DNA from: Pseudomonas frederiksbergensis
GTDB lineage: Bacteria > Pseudomonadota > Gammaproteobacteria > Pseudomonadales > Pseudomonadaceae
Reading direction: 5' to 3'
Assembly (NCBI RefSeq): GCF_003732665.1
Contig: NZ_MOBP01000025.1
Coordinates: forward strand, 1 to 64,000
Length of the DNA stretch: 64,000 bases
Position numbers and translations under genes: made by a program
Part shown: positions 52,718 to 59,778 of the stretch, piece after piece
Position numbering within the stretch: position 1 is the first letter of the stretch
Layout: each line of letters starts with the position of its first letter
The notes under the pieces: model-generated
The model's input: only the letters and a program-made list of their open reading frames with translations
Database searches by the model: none
What the model was told of the DNA's origin: nothing

Positions 52718-54292
52718 ATGTCAGCGGTACAAGGTCATTGGCGCGAAGTATCCGAGCAAACTTTGCCGGCGGCAACTTATTTAAATGACGCGGTTAGAAC
52801 TTCCAGCCAGTTGATTATCATCGTCGAACGCAAGGAAGACTGGGCGTCGTACTTTCCCAGCGAAGACATCGTCACCGCCCAGGAATACCTGGAGCAAACC
52901 CGCGACAACGAGCAGGGAAAACGGGTCCAGGTGATCAACCTGTGCCGCAGTTACAAGTACCTGGGGCACGGCTACTACTGCTCGCTGCTGGCCGAAGCCC
53001 GGGGGCACAAGGTTATTCCATCGGTGCGGACCATCAGCGAGCTGACCCGTAAATCCCTGTACGGCCTGGCGCTGGACGACCTGGATAAACCCTTGGAAAA
53101 AGCCCTCAGTAATCATCTTTACAGCGACACTGAAGGCTTTACGCTAACCCTTTATTTTGGCAAGACTAATATCGAACCTTTGCAGGATCTGGCGCGGCAG
53201 TTATTTGAAGTGTTTCCGTGCCCGATTTTGTTAGTTGAGTTTCGGCGAACTAACGGCTGGCACATTGAAGGTATAAAGTCCGGCGCACTGCACAAGTTGC
53301 GTGAAGATCAGGAAGATCAGTTCGCTAACTCCCTGGACAGCTTCAGTCGCAAGATATGGCGCGTGCCGCGCTCCCGGCGCCTGGCCCGTTATGACCTGGC
53401 GATCCTGCATGACCCGCAGGAAGCCTTGCCGCCCTCTAACGCCAAGGCCCTGGACAACTTCGTCCGTGTCGGCAAAACCCTGGGCATCGATGTCGAGCTG
53501 ATCGAGCGCAAGGATTACGCCCGCATCGCCGAATACGACGGCCTGCTGATCCGCGAGACCACTAGCGTCGACAACCATACCTACCGTTTCGCCAAGAAAG
53601 CCGAGAGCGAAGGGCTGGTGGTGATGGACGACCCGACGTCGATCCTGCGTTGCACCAACAAGGTCTATCTGACCGACCTGCTCAAAAGCCATCAATTGGG
53701 CATGCCTGCCACCGAAATCCTCTACAAGGAACGACCGGAAGACTTCGAACGGGTCGGCGAACGCCTGGGCTTTCCGCTGGTGTTGAAAATCCCCGACGGC
53801 TGTTTCTCCCGGGGCGTAATCAAGGTCGAAAGCCAGCAAGCCTTGCTCGAAGCCACCGCCGAACTGTTCGAACATTCGGTATTGCTGCTCGCTCAGGAAT
53901 TTTTCTACACCGAGTACGACTGGCGCATCGGCGTGCTCAACCGCAAACCGATCTTTGCCTGCCAGTACTTCATGTCCAAGGGCCATTGGCAGATTTACAA
54001 CCACAAGGCCAAGGGCCAGGACATCAACGGCGAATGCCGCACCCTGGCGGTCCACGAAGCACCGCGCGCGGTGGTGGAGCTGGCGGTGAAGACCGCCAAT
54101 CTGATCGGCGATGGCCTCTACGGCGTCGACCTCAAGCAGTCCGGCGACAAAGTGGTGGTGATCGAGGTCAACGACAACCCGAACATGGACGCCGGCATCG
54201 AAGACGCCTATTTGCAGGACGATTTGTACTCGCTGGTGCTGGAAGAGTTCGTCCGCCGCCTGGAGCTCAAGCGACGCGGCCAGGCCTGGTGA
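52718..54292 (+). CDS. RimK-like ATP-grasp ligase with N-terminal RLAN domain
   Basis: 524 residues. The N-terminal ~250 residues form an RLAN-type domain (LIIIVERKEDWASYFPSEDI, VINLCRSYKYLGHGYYCSLL). The C-terminal half is an ATP-grasp domain with LVLKIPDGCFSRGVIKVES (ATP Lys), LAQEFFYTEYDWRIGVLNRK and the metal-binding VVIEVNDNPNMDAGIED. ATP-grasp ligases of the RimK type join amino acids, often Glu, to a carboxylate. Acceptor and donor are unknown. It is divergent (92 bp) from the GNAT-C39 gene and eight bases before the CorA-like gene. Confidence 0.9.
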   Translation: MSAVQGHWREVSEQTLPAATYLNDAVRTSSQLIIIVERKEDWASYFPSEDIVTAQEYLEQTRDNEQGKRVQVINLCRSYKYLGHGYYCSLLAEARGHKVIPSVRTISELTRKSLYGLALDDLDKPLEKALSNHLYSDTEGFTLTLYFGKTNIEPLQDLARQLFEVFPCPILLVEFRRTNGWHIEGIKSGALHKLREDQEDQFANSLDSFSRKIWRVPRSRRLARYDLAILHDPQEALPPSNAKALDNFVRVGKTLGIDVELIERKDYARIAEYDGLLIRETTSVDNHTYRFAKKAESEGLVVMDDPTSILRCTNKVYLTDLLKSHQLGMPATEILYKERPEDFERVGERLGFPLVLKIPDGCFSRGVIKVESQQALLEATAELFEHSVLLLAQEFFYTEYDWRIGVLNRKPIFACQYFMSKGHWQIYNHKAKGQDINGECRTLAVHEAPRAVVELAVKTANLIGDGLYGVDLKQSGDKVVVIEVNDNPNMDAGIEDAYLQDDLYSLVLEEFVRRLELKRRGQAW

Positions 54293-54299
54293 ACGGCCA

Positions 54300-55223
54300 A
54301 TGATCAAGAGCTTTCAACTGACCCACGGCGTCCTGCATACCGTCGAACGACTGGACGCCGAAGTGATGCTGTTCAGCAACCCCGATGCCGCCGAGCGGGA
54401 CCTGCTGCACAGCCATTTCAAGCTCGATGAGCATGCCCTGGCCTCGGCCCTGGACCCGGACGAGGTGTCGCGAATCGAGTTTCACCCCGACAACCTGTTC
54501 CTGATCTGGAAACGTCCGGAAAACTATTCCGGCGTCGGCAGCCTGGCCTTCGAGGTGTCGTCCTGCGGCTTGCTGTTCTCCCCGGGCCGCTTGCTGGTGA
54601 TCGCCACCGACGACTCGCCGCTGCATGGCCTCGGCACGCGCCAGCGGCTCAACACGCCGCTGGATGTGTTGCTGGATTTGTTGTTCAACAACATCCATCA
54701 CTACCTGGGCCACCTGAAGGTGATCAAACTGGTTGCCCGGGAGTTGCAGCAGAAATTCAACGCCTCGATGGAAAACCAGCATCTGATCCAGATGTTCAAC
54801 CTCAGCGAGAGCCTGATCTATTACATCAATGCCATCCACAGCAACGGCGCGGTACTGACCCGGCTGCGCAACCACGCGGAAAAGGAACACTTCAGCAGCG
54901 AGGCCATCGGCCTGATCGACGACCTGATCATCGAAAACAACCAATGCTACAAACAGGCGGAAATCTACTCCACGGTGTTCTCTGGGCTGATCGATGCCCG
55001 GGGCAACCTGATGAACAACAGCATGAACAACTTGTTGCGAAAGCTGACGTTGATCAACGTGGTGTTCCTGCCGTTGAACCTGATTGCCAGTATTGGCGGC
55101 ATGTCCGAGTTCAGCATGATGACGGCGGGGACGCCGTGGTGGATTTCTTATCCGTTGTTTCTGACGGCGATGATGTTGGGGGCGGGGGTGATGGTGCTGG
55201 GGCTCAGGCGCTTGGCCAAGTAA
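54300..55223 (+). CDS. CorA-like membrane protein with altered GMN motif
   Basis: 307 residues with the CorA/ZntB layout: a large cytoplasmic N-terminal domain, a long helix, and two C-terminal membrane helices (LINVVFLPLNLIASIGGMSE and the final ~25 residues). The selectivity motif Gly-Met-Asn after the first helix reads Gly-Met-Ser here. Magnesium, cobalt or zinc transport is the family role, but the changed motif makes the ion uncertain. It starts seven bases after the ATP-grasp gene and is surely co-transcribed, suggesting it supplies or senses a metal for that system. Confidence 0.85.
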   Translation: MIKSFQLTHGVLHTVERLDAEVMLFSNPDAAERDLLHSHFKLDEHALASALDPDEVSRIEFHPDNLFLIWKRPENYSGVGSLAFEVSSCGLLFSPGRLLVIATDDSPLHGLGTRQRLNTPLDVLLDLLFNNIHHYLGHLKVIKLVARELQQKFNASMENQHLIQMFNLSESLIYYINAIHSNGAVLTRLRNHAEKEHFSSEAIGLIDDLIIENNQCYKQAEIYSTVFSGLIDARGNLMNNSMNNLLRKLTLINVVFLPLNLIASIGGMSEFSMMTAGTPWWISYPLFLTAMMLGAGVMVLGLRRLAK

Positions 55224-55245
55224 CTTTGTTGGCCTTCAGGCCGCC

Positions 55246-55322
55246 TTCGCGAGCAAGCCCGCTCCCACAGGGGGGCTTGTGAACGCCACAGATCCAGTGT
55301 GGGAGCGGGCTTGCTCGCGAAA
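55246..55322. repeat. REP pair, tail-to-tail
   Basis: 77 bp; spacer contains TTGTGAACGCCACAGATCC as at 5.1 kb. Confidence 0.92.
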
Positions 55323-55351
55323 GCAATATCAACATCACAGCAGATTCCGAA

Positions 55352-55687
55352 TCAAACTGCTTGGCCTGGATCGACACGAACTGAACGGTCTTGAACCCCC
55401 CGAACCACCAAGTACAACAAAGGCCCAACCGAAACGAAAATGGCCGTGAGCAAAAGATACGGAATCACCGACAACCCCGACCTGCCGCGTTGACGCGCAT
55501 CCCGATACATCCAGATGCCCGCCAGCGTCGCCAGCAGATAAAGATCAATCACCACCTGCGCTGTATCCGGCCGCGACATCAGGCTGAGGCCAAACTCGAT
55601 CAACGACTGCTCCGCCTGCAACATCACCGATACGGTGTAGCCGGCAAACGCAATCAGGGCAATCAGGGGCAGGGTTACAGACTTCAT
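55352..55687 (-). CDS. DUF2834 membrane protein
   Basis: 111 residues with three membrane segments and the DUF2834-type sequence VIDLYLLATLAGIWMYRDARQR...LSVIPYLLLTAIFVSVGPLLYLVV. Function unknown. AAGGAAGG lies before the ATG at 55687. It is divergent from the threonine deaminase leader; the start codons are 99 bp apart. Confidence 0.82.
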   Translation of the reverse strand: MKSVTLPLIALIAFAGYTVSVMLQAEQSLIEFGLSLMSRPDTAQVVIDLYLLATLAGIWMYRDARQRGRSGLSVIPYLLLTAIFVSVGPLLYLVVRGVQDRSVRVDPGQAV

Positions 55688-55751
55688 GGTGACCTTCCTT
55701 GGGGACAATGAGCAGAATCGCCAGCCTACAGAGGCCCGACAAAATTGGCCA

Positions 55752-55780
55752 TTGACTTGCCACCAACGCCCGGCTAATTT
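55752..55780 (+). promoter_or_regulatory. Sigma-70 promoter of the threonine deaminase leader
   Basis: TTGACT (55752-55757), 17-bp spacer, TAATTT (55775-55780). The expected start of transcription, six to eight bases on, coincides with the leader ATG at 55787, so the leader peptide may be translated from a leaderless end. Confidence 0.6.
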
Positions 55781-55786
55781 CCAGCC

Positions 55787-55852
55787 ATGACTTCCACCGT
55801 ATTGCGCTGCCAGCCAAGCATTATTACCGCCATTCCTTATTTGGCGGGCTAG
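55787..55852 (+). CDS. Leader peptide of the threonine deaminase attenuator
   Basis: A 21-residue frame: MTSTVLRCQPSIITAIPYLA plus Gly, then TAG. It contains two Thr, Val and Leu codons in the first six positions and the run Ile-Ile-Thr-Ala-Ile at 12-16, as in ilv/thr operon leaders where ribosome stalling reports charged tRNA levels. Bases 55843-55848 (GGCGGG), in its last codons, can pair with CCCGCC of the downstream terminator. No Shine-Dalgarno sequence is seen. It is too short to prove by coding statistics; its position, codon content and the overlapping RNA structures are the evidence. Confidence 0.75.
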   Translation: MTSTVLRCQPSIITAIPYLAG

Positions 55853-55870
55853 CTCACGACTGCAGCACCC

Positions 55871-55895
55871 AACCCGCCCTAGAGGCGGGTTTTTA
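55871..55895 (+). terminator. Attenuator terminator
   Basis: 8-bp stem AACCCGCC / GGCGGGTT with a 5-base loop (CTAGA) and a T-tract, 18 bp after the leader stop codon and 40 bp before the threonine deaminase start. Confidence 0.88.
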
Positions 55896-55901
55896 CTTTC
55901 T

Positions 55902-55931
55902 GTCTCCTGGGCCTGATCAACGTCAGGAGAC
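55902..55931 (+). promoter_or_regulatory. Hairpin covering the ribosome binding site
   Basis: GTCTCCTG (55902-55909) pairs exactly with CAGGAGAC (55924-55931), which contains the AGGAG ribosome site of the deaminase gene; the loop is 14 bases. Confidence 0.6.
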
Positions 55932-55935
55932 GACC

Positions 55936-56949
55936 ATGAGCAGCACCACCGCCCAGCAAGCCTTGCTTGAGCATTACGTGAAAAAAATCCTGGCCGCGCC
56001 GGTGTACGAACTGGCCGTGCGCACGCCGTTGCAGCTGGCGTCGGCGCTGTCCGAGGCGTTGGGCAATCAGGTCCTGCTCAAGCGCGAAGATTTGCAGCCA
56101 ACCTTTTCCTTCAAGATCCGTGGCGCCTACAACAAACTGGTGCAACTCAGTGAAGAGCAAAAGGCTCGCGGGGTAATCACGGCCTCGGCCGGCAATCATG
56201 CCCAAGGCGTGGCACTGGCGGCACGTGAATTGGGAATCGCTGCCACCATCGTCATGCCCTGCACGACGCCGGAATTGAAGGTGCTCGGCGTGCGCAGTCG
56301 CGGTGCCGAGGCGGTGCTGCAGGGCGAGAGTTTTCCGTTTGCCCTGGAGCATGCCCTGAGCCTGGCCCGCCAAACCGGCCGCACCTTCGTCTCGCCGTTC
56401 GACGACCCGGACGTGATCGCCGGGCAGGGCACCGTCGCCATGGAAATCCTGCGTCAGCATCAAGGTCCACTGGACGCCATCTTCGTCCCGGTAGGCGGAG
56501 GTGGCTTGGTCGCCGGCATCGCTGCCTACGTCAAATACCTGCGGCCAGAGGTGCGCATCATCGCCGTCGAGTCGGAACATTCCGCGTGTTTGCAAGCGGC
56601 GCTACAGGCTGGCGAACGGGTAGTCCTGCCCACCGTAGGAACATTCGCCGATGGCGTGGCGGTGGCGCAGATTGGCGCTTATGGCTTCGAGGTGTGCCGG
56701 TTCTGTGTCGATGAAGTCATCACCGTCAGCAACGACGAACTCTGCGCGGCAATCAAGAACATCTACGACGACACTCGCTCGATCACCGAGCCTTCCGGCG
56801 CCTTGGCCGTGGCGGGGATCAAGAAATACGTAGCGCAAACCAGCGCCCGGGGGCAGACCCTGGTGGCCATCGACTCCGGAGCGAACATCAATTTCGACAG
56901 CTTGCGCCATGTCGCCGAGCGCGCCGCTGCTTGCGCAGCTCCGGCATGA
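55936..56949 (+). CDS. Threonine ammonia-lyase, catalytic domain only
   Basis: A 337-residue PLP enzyme. PLP-Lys is in PTFSFKIRGAYNKL, the phosphate loop is VPVGGGGLVAG, and SAGNHAQGVALAARELG and SGANINFDSLRHVAERA are IlvA hallmarks. It converts threonine to 2-oxobutyrate and ammonia. Biosynthetic IlvA proteins of ~504-514 residues continue into ACT-like domains that bind isoleucine and valine; this one stops right after the catalytic domain. It is thus expected to be insensitive to isoleucine, in keeping with control by the upstream attenuator. AGGAG lies before the ATG. It may be a second, catabolic or alternative IlvA. Confidence 0.92.
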   Translation: MSSTTAQQALLEHYVKKILAAPVYELAVRTPLQLASALSEALGNQVLLKREDLQPTFSFKIRGAYNKLVQLSEEQKARGVITASAGNHAQGVALAARELGIAATIVMPCTTPELKVLGVRSRGAEAVLQGESFPFALEHALSLARQTGRTFVSPFDDPDVIAGQGTVAMEILRQHQGPLDAIFVPVGGGGLVAGIAAYVKYLRPEVRIIAVESEHSACLQAALQAGERVVLPTVGTFADGVAVAQIGAYGFEVCRFCVDEVITVSNDELCAAIKNIYDDTRSITEPSGALAVAGIKKYVAQTSARGQTLVAIDSGANINFDSLRHVAERAAACAAPA

Positions 56950-56956
56950 ACGGACG

Positions 56957-57262
56957 TCAAGCCAACATCGGGCGCAGGAACGTGCGTTCGTAACTGAAGA
57001 TAAACTTCTTTTCCACCAGCGAGGCCACGAGCGCGGTGCTTTGCGGGTCGGTCATGGCGATGTGGCGGTAACTTTCGTAGTCCGCCAGGGAAGGGAAACT
57101 GAACAGGCAGTAAGCGATATTGCTAGCGCCCTCGGATGGCAGGAAGTAGCCGTGATGCGTCCCGCCCAAGCGCTCGACGATACCGAGCCAGGCCTGGGCA
57201 TAGGCTTCGAATTCACTGAGTTGGTACGGATCGATGACGTATCTGACGTGGCAGGTGATCAA
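56957..57262 (-). CDS. NIPSNAP-family protein
   Basis: 101 residues with the dimeric ferredoxin-like NIPSNAP fold (VRYVIDPYQLSEFEAYAQAW, HHGYFLPSEG, FSFPSLADYESYRHIAMTDP). Function unknown. It is convergent with the threonine deaminase gene, seven bases apart. AGGAGCTTTCCTTTG precedes the ATG. Confidence 0.88.
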   Translation of the reverse strand: MITCHVRYVIDPYQLSEFEAYAQAWLGIVERLGGTHHGYFLPSEGASNIAYCLFSFPSLADYESYRHIAMTDPQSTALVASLVEKKFIFSYERTFLRPMLA

Positions 57263-57841
57263 AGGAAAGCTCCTGTTTTTTATAGGTCAACACAATTCCC
57301 CTGTGGGAGCGGGCTTGCTGGCGAAGGCGGTGTGTCAGTCGCCATTAATGCTGTATGTGACGCCCTCTTCGCGAGCAAGCCAGCTCCCACAGGTTTGATC
57401 GCATGACAGCCCGGTAAGTATTAGCCCAACGGTCTTACAAAAGGGCCAACAACCCATCATGCCTCCTTGCGTGAAAGTAGGGTCAGCGGATACTGAAATA
57501 TTGGGTAGCATTTTTTTTACCTCCATGTCTGGCAAATGCAACCCGCGCCTGATACCGGCAATTTGCAGGGCTTGCACAGGCCTTTCTTGCACATTGCATG
57601 AGAGCATTCTGATGGCTCCCTCGCTAAACCCTTGATTTGCCGACGAGGTGCAGAGCGAAATTCCGGGCATGAATTATGCTGTAGCTGTCTTTAAGTTGAC
57701 CGACATTTAAATGAGTCAGCGTAGCTACGAGAGAACGGTCAGTGGTTGAAATGTGTTGGCCCGCACGGATGACAAACGGGTGATTTCACTACCGGCCGAT
57801 GATTATTTGATTGGCAGTCTCACACTAAGGAGAGGGTCGCC
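57263..57841. other. 579-bp intergenic region
   Basis: It contains a REP doublet at 57302-57391. The rest shows no credible gene; the minus-strand frame 57335-57670 runs through the REP and has no ribosome site. The final ~120 bp presumably hold the promoter of the DUF1652 gene. Confidence 0.6.
57302..57391. repeat. REP doublet (REPIN), diverged
   Basis: 90-bp head-to-head unit in which both arms have changes (CTTGCTGGCG and AAGCCAGCTC). Confidence 0.92.
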
Positions 57842-58111
57842 ATGTTTCTTTCTGCCCTGGAACTACGCAATATCATTGAAAGCAGCTTCTTGCCGAAGCG
57901 CTGTCAATGCACGGTATCGCCGGACCTGTCGATGACCGTAAAAGTCTATGCCGACACGCACACCGATCAGCTCGATCTATTAGTGACCGGCATCAATGCT
58001 AAACGTTTGAATGGTTGTCGAGAAATCAACGACTTGATCGCCGAACTTCGATCAGACATGCAGCACAGGGCCGCCGTTCAGCCTCTGCATCTGGACCGTA
58101 AAGCACTCTAA
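57842..58111 (+). CDS. DUF1652 family protein
   Basis: 89 residues; LSALELRNIIESSFLPKRCQ, CTVSPDLSMTVKVYA and DLLVTGINAKRL...REINDLIAELRSDM match this Pseudomonas family of unknown function. AAGGAGAGG lies before the ATG. Convergent and overlapping by four bases with the next gene. Confidence 0.9.
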   Translation: MFLSALELRNIIESSFLPKRCQCTVSPDLSMTVKVYADTHTDQLDLLVTGINAKRLNGCREINDLIAELRSDMQHRAAVQPLHLDRKAL

Positions 58112-58503
58112 CCTGCCGTTTCAAGCTCTACCGACACGCGCCGGGTTTGGAAAAACCCCAGACCCAGCGCCAGTTCCACCCCGACTGCCAGCAAAATACC
58201 TGGCCCGGCATGGCCATTCAGCCATTCGCCGAAGCCCAGGGCTGCGAGCCCCCAACAGCCGACGATAAAGCCGTTGCTCAACGCGTTGCGGGTCGAGGAG
58301 GGCGCTTCGTTGCGCACCAGATAAAACATCACCCCCAGCGCCGCGAACAACACCGCGCTGCGCCGCGCAACCAGTCCCGCCACCGACGAATACTCAATGT
58401 CCCAGATTGCCAGCAGTCGATCGGGCAGCAAACCCCACACCAGCGCCAACAGAACACACAGCGCGGCGGTGAACGTCGACAACGTACGAAACGATAACTG
58501 CAT
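58108..58503 (-). CDS. Small inner-membrane protein of unknown function
   Basis: 131 residues with four predicted membrane helices (TFTAALCVLLALVWGLLPD, SAVLFAALGVMFYLV, GFIVGCWGLAALGFGEW, GILLAVGVELALGLGFF). No family was assigned. AAAGGA precedes the ATG at 58503. Confidence 0.8.
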   Translation of the reverse strand: MQLSFRTLSTFTAALCVLLALVWGLLPDRLLAIWDIEYSSVAGLVARRSAVLFAALGVMFYLVRNEAPSSTRNALSNGFIVGCWGLAALGFGEWLNGHAGPGILLAVGVELALGLGFFQTRRVSVELETAG

Positions 58504-58593
58504 GGCCAATCCTTTGCGGCAGTGAGGGAGGCAACGAGCATAGCGCCAGAGCCCTCACAGGCAAACCGCAAAACGCCAAATCAGAACCTTCTG

Positions 58594-58863
58594 TCAGTTC
58601 TGATAACTGCACGCGTCAGACAATTTCCGATAGGTGATTTCTGAAGGCTTGCCGGTGTCGCTGTCGATGTACTTCATGTCCGCTGTGACCACTTTGCAGT
58701 CCAGCGTCGACGGTTCGGTCAAGGCAACCACCTTTCCCACATGCAGCGGCATACCGTACTCGTACGATTTGTCCTGGGAAGTTGACGTGCTGGCGGCCTG
58801 GGCCAGGCCAGTGAACGCCGTGCAGGCGAGGGCGGTGGTGATCAGCAGAGTGCGCATGTTCAT
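58594..58863 (-). CDS. DUF2790 secreted protein
   Basis: 89 residues: signal peptide (core LLITTALACTAFTGLAQA), then YEYGMPLHVGKVVALTEPST, CKVVTADMKYIDSDTGKP and ITYRKLSDACSYQ, matching DUF2790, a small Pseudomonas periplasmic family often induced by stress or metals. The two Cys probably form a disulfide. GGAG lies before the ATG at 58863. Confidence 0.88.
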   Translation of the reverse strand: MNMRTLLITTALACTAFTGLAQAASTSTSQDKSYEYGMPLHVGKVVALTEPSTLDCKVVTADMKYIDSDTGKPSEITYRKLSDACSYQN

Positions 58864-59184
58864 GGAGGTTCTCCGGTGCAGGCTTGAAGTCAGCTCGACG
58901 TGAAAAGCGCCGAACCTGCCGCACTGGGCATCAGGAGAGCCTGAAGGCGTGCGGTCCCGTAAAGTTTTGGACCGCGGAGTTAAGCGATGGTTAACCCGGT
59001 TGAATGCCACCTGTCGTGAAGGCATTTCTGACAGAGGTTTCATGTGGGTGAAAAAAGCTGCGGGAGCTTAGGCAGGTTCCTACACGATGGGATGCTTTGT
59101 CTGCTATCGCCGTTTGGGGTGGAGCGATTACTGTTTGGCTTCGCTGCAAAATCAGCGGGCAGGTTTGGTCACCTGGTTAACACT

Positions 59185-59198
59185 GCACATATATGTGC
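59185..59198. promoter_or_regulatory. Perfect 14-bp palindrome
   Basis: GCACATATATGTGC, a possible operator for an unknown regulator; 174 bp before the small gene at 59373. Confidence 0.35.
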
Positions 59199-59241
59199 CA
59201 TCATTCGCGCTGTGGACTTCTACGTCTCGTAGTGCGTTGCA

Positions 59242-59323
59242 ATGGTGGCTGTGTGCAGGACGCTTTCGAGCGAGCCGTTTTGAGTGTTAGCGGTTGACCA
59301 AGCCTGTGCACAGCCGCCTCCAT
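59242..59323. repeat. Imperfect inverted repeat
   Basis: ATGGTGGCTGTGTGCAGG (59242-59259) and the complement of ATGGAGGCGGCTGTGCACAGG (59303-59323) could form a long hairpin with a ~43-base loop. Confidence 0.45.
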
Positions 59324-59372
59324 CGTTTGGTCACGGTGCTGGCGATTACTAATTAACACTCGAGTAATTACT

Positions 59373-59669
59373 ATGCCGACGATAAATCCTTTCCCCAATC
59401 GCTACCGTTCACTCAAAAGCAACGTTACCGACACAAACCCACTGGTCATCGACACCGAAGCCGATCCCCAAGACATCCTCGAAGCCGCCCTACAGCGCAT
59501 TCGCGCCTCCAGTAATTTGCTGGAAACGCTTCATTGCCAGTGTTTTAGAGATGGCGATGTCCAGGACATTCCGCATATCACCCATGCGCTGTATCTGTTG
59601 ACGCAGGATGGGTTTGATTTGCTGCAAGTCGCGCAGCAGCAGATGTTGGGGTGGAAAGCGCCGGTCTGA
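59373..59669 (+). CDS. Small protein of unknown function
   Basis: 98 residues, mostly helical after a short N-terminal tail (PQDILEAALQRIRASSNLLE, ITHALYLLTQDGFDLLQVAQ). It resembles in style the small helical proteins common in Pseudomonas, but no family was recognised. The ribosome site is weak (GAGTAATTACT before the ATG). A GGAAGCAG/CTGCTTCC hairpin at 59688-59712 follows without a T-tract. Confidence 0.65.
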   Translation: MPTINPFPNRYRSLKSNVTDTNPLVIDTEADPQDILEAALQRIRASSNLLETLHCQCFRDGDVQDIPHITHALYLLTQDGFDLLQVAQQQMLGWKAPV

Positions 59670-59778
59670 CATTATTCGGTCAAGGAGGGAAGCAGTTCTT
59701 GTTGCTGCTTCCTACTCCAAGGCATCGGATGGTTTGTAGGTTTGGTCGCGTGCTGGTCAGATGATATTTACACCAGTT

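Larger units (their letters stand above)
58864..59372. other. 509-bp intergenic region with palindromes
   Basis: No supported gene; frames at 59044-59290 lack ribosome sites and family features. It holds a 14-bp palindrome at 59185 and a long imperfect inverted repeat at 59242-59323. Confidence 0.55.

Noticed and set aside
102..57391. The many inverted repeats as a CRISPR array or as terminators
   Set aside because: They are scattered REP elements with a common core, not regularly spaced repeats with unique spacers, and lack T-tracts.
57335..57670. 111-residue minus-strand frame
   Set aside because: It passes through a REP doublet, has no ribosome site and no family resemblance.
59044..59290. 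Two short plus-strand frames
   Set aside because: No ribosome sites, overlapping frames, and the stretch contains inverted repeats instead.
59688..59712. GGAAGCAG/CTGCTTCC hairpin as a terminator of the gene at 59373
   Set aside because: No T-run on either side; noted only within the gene entry.
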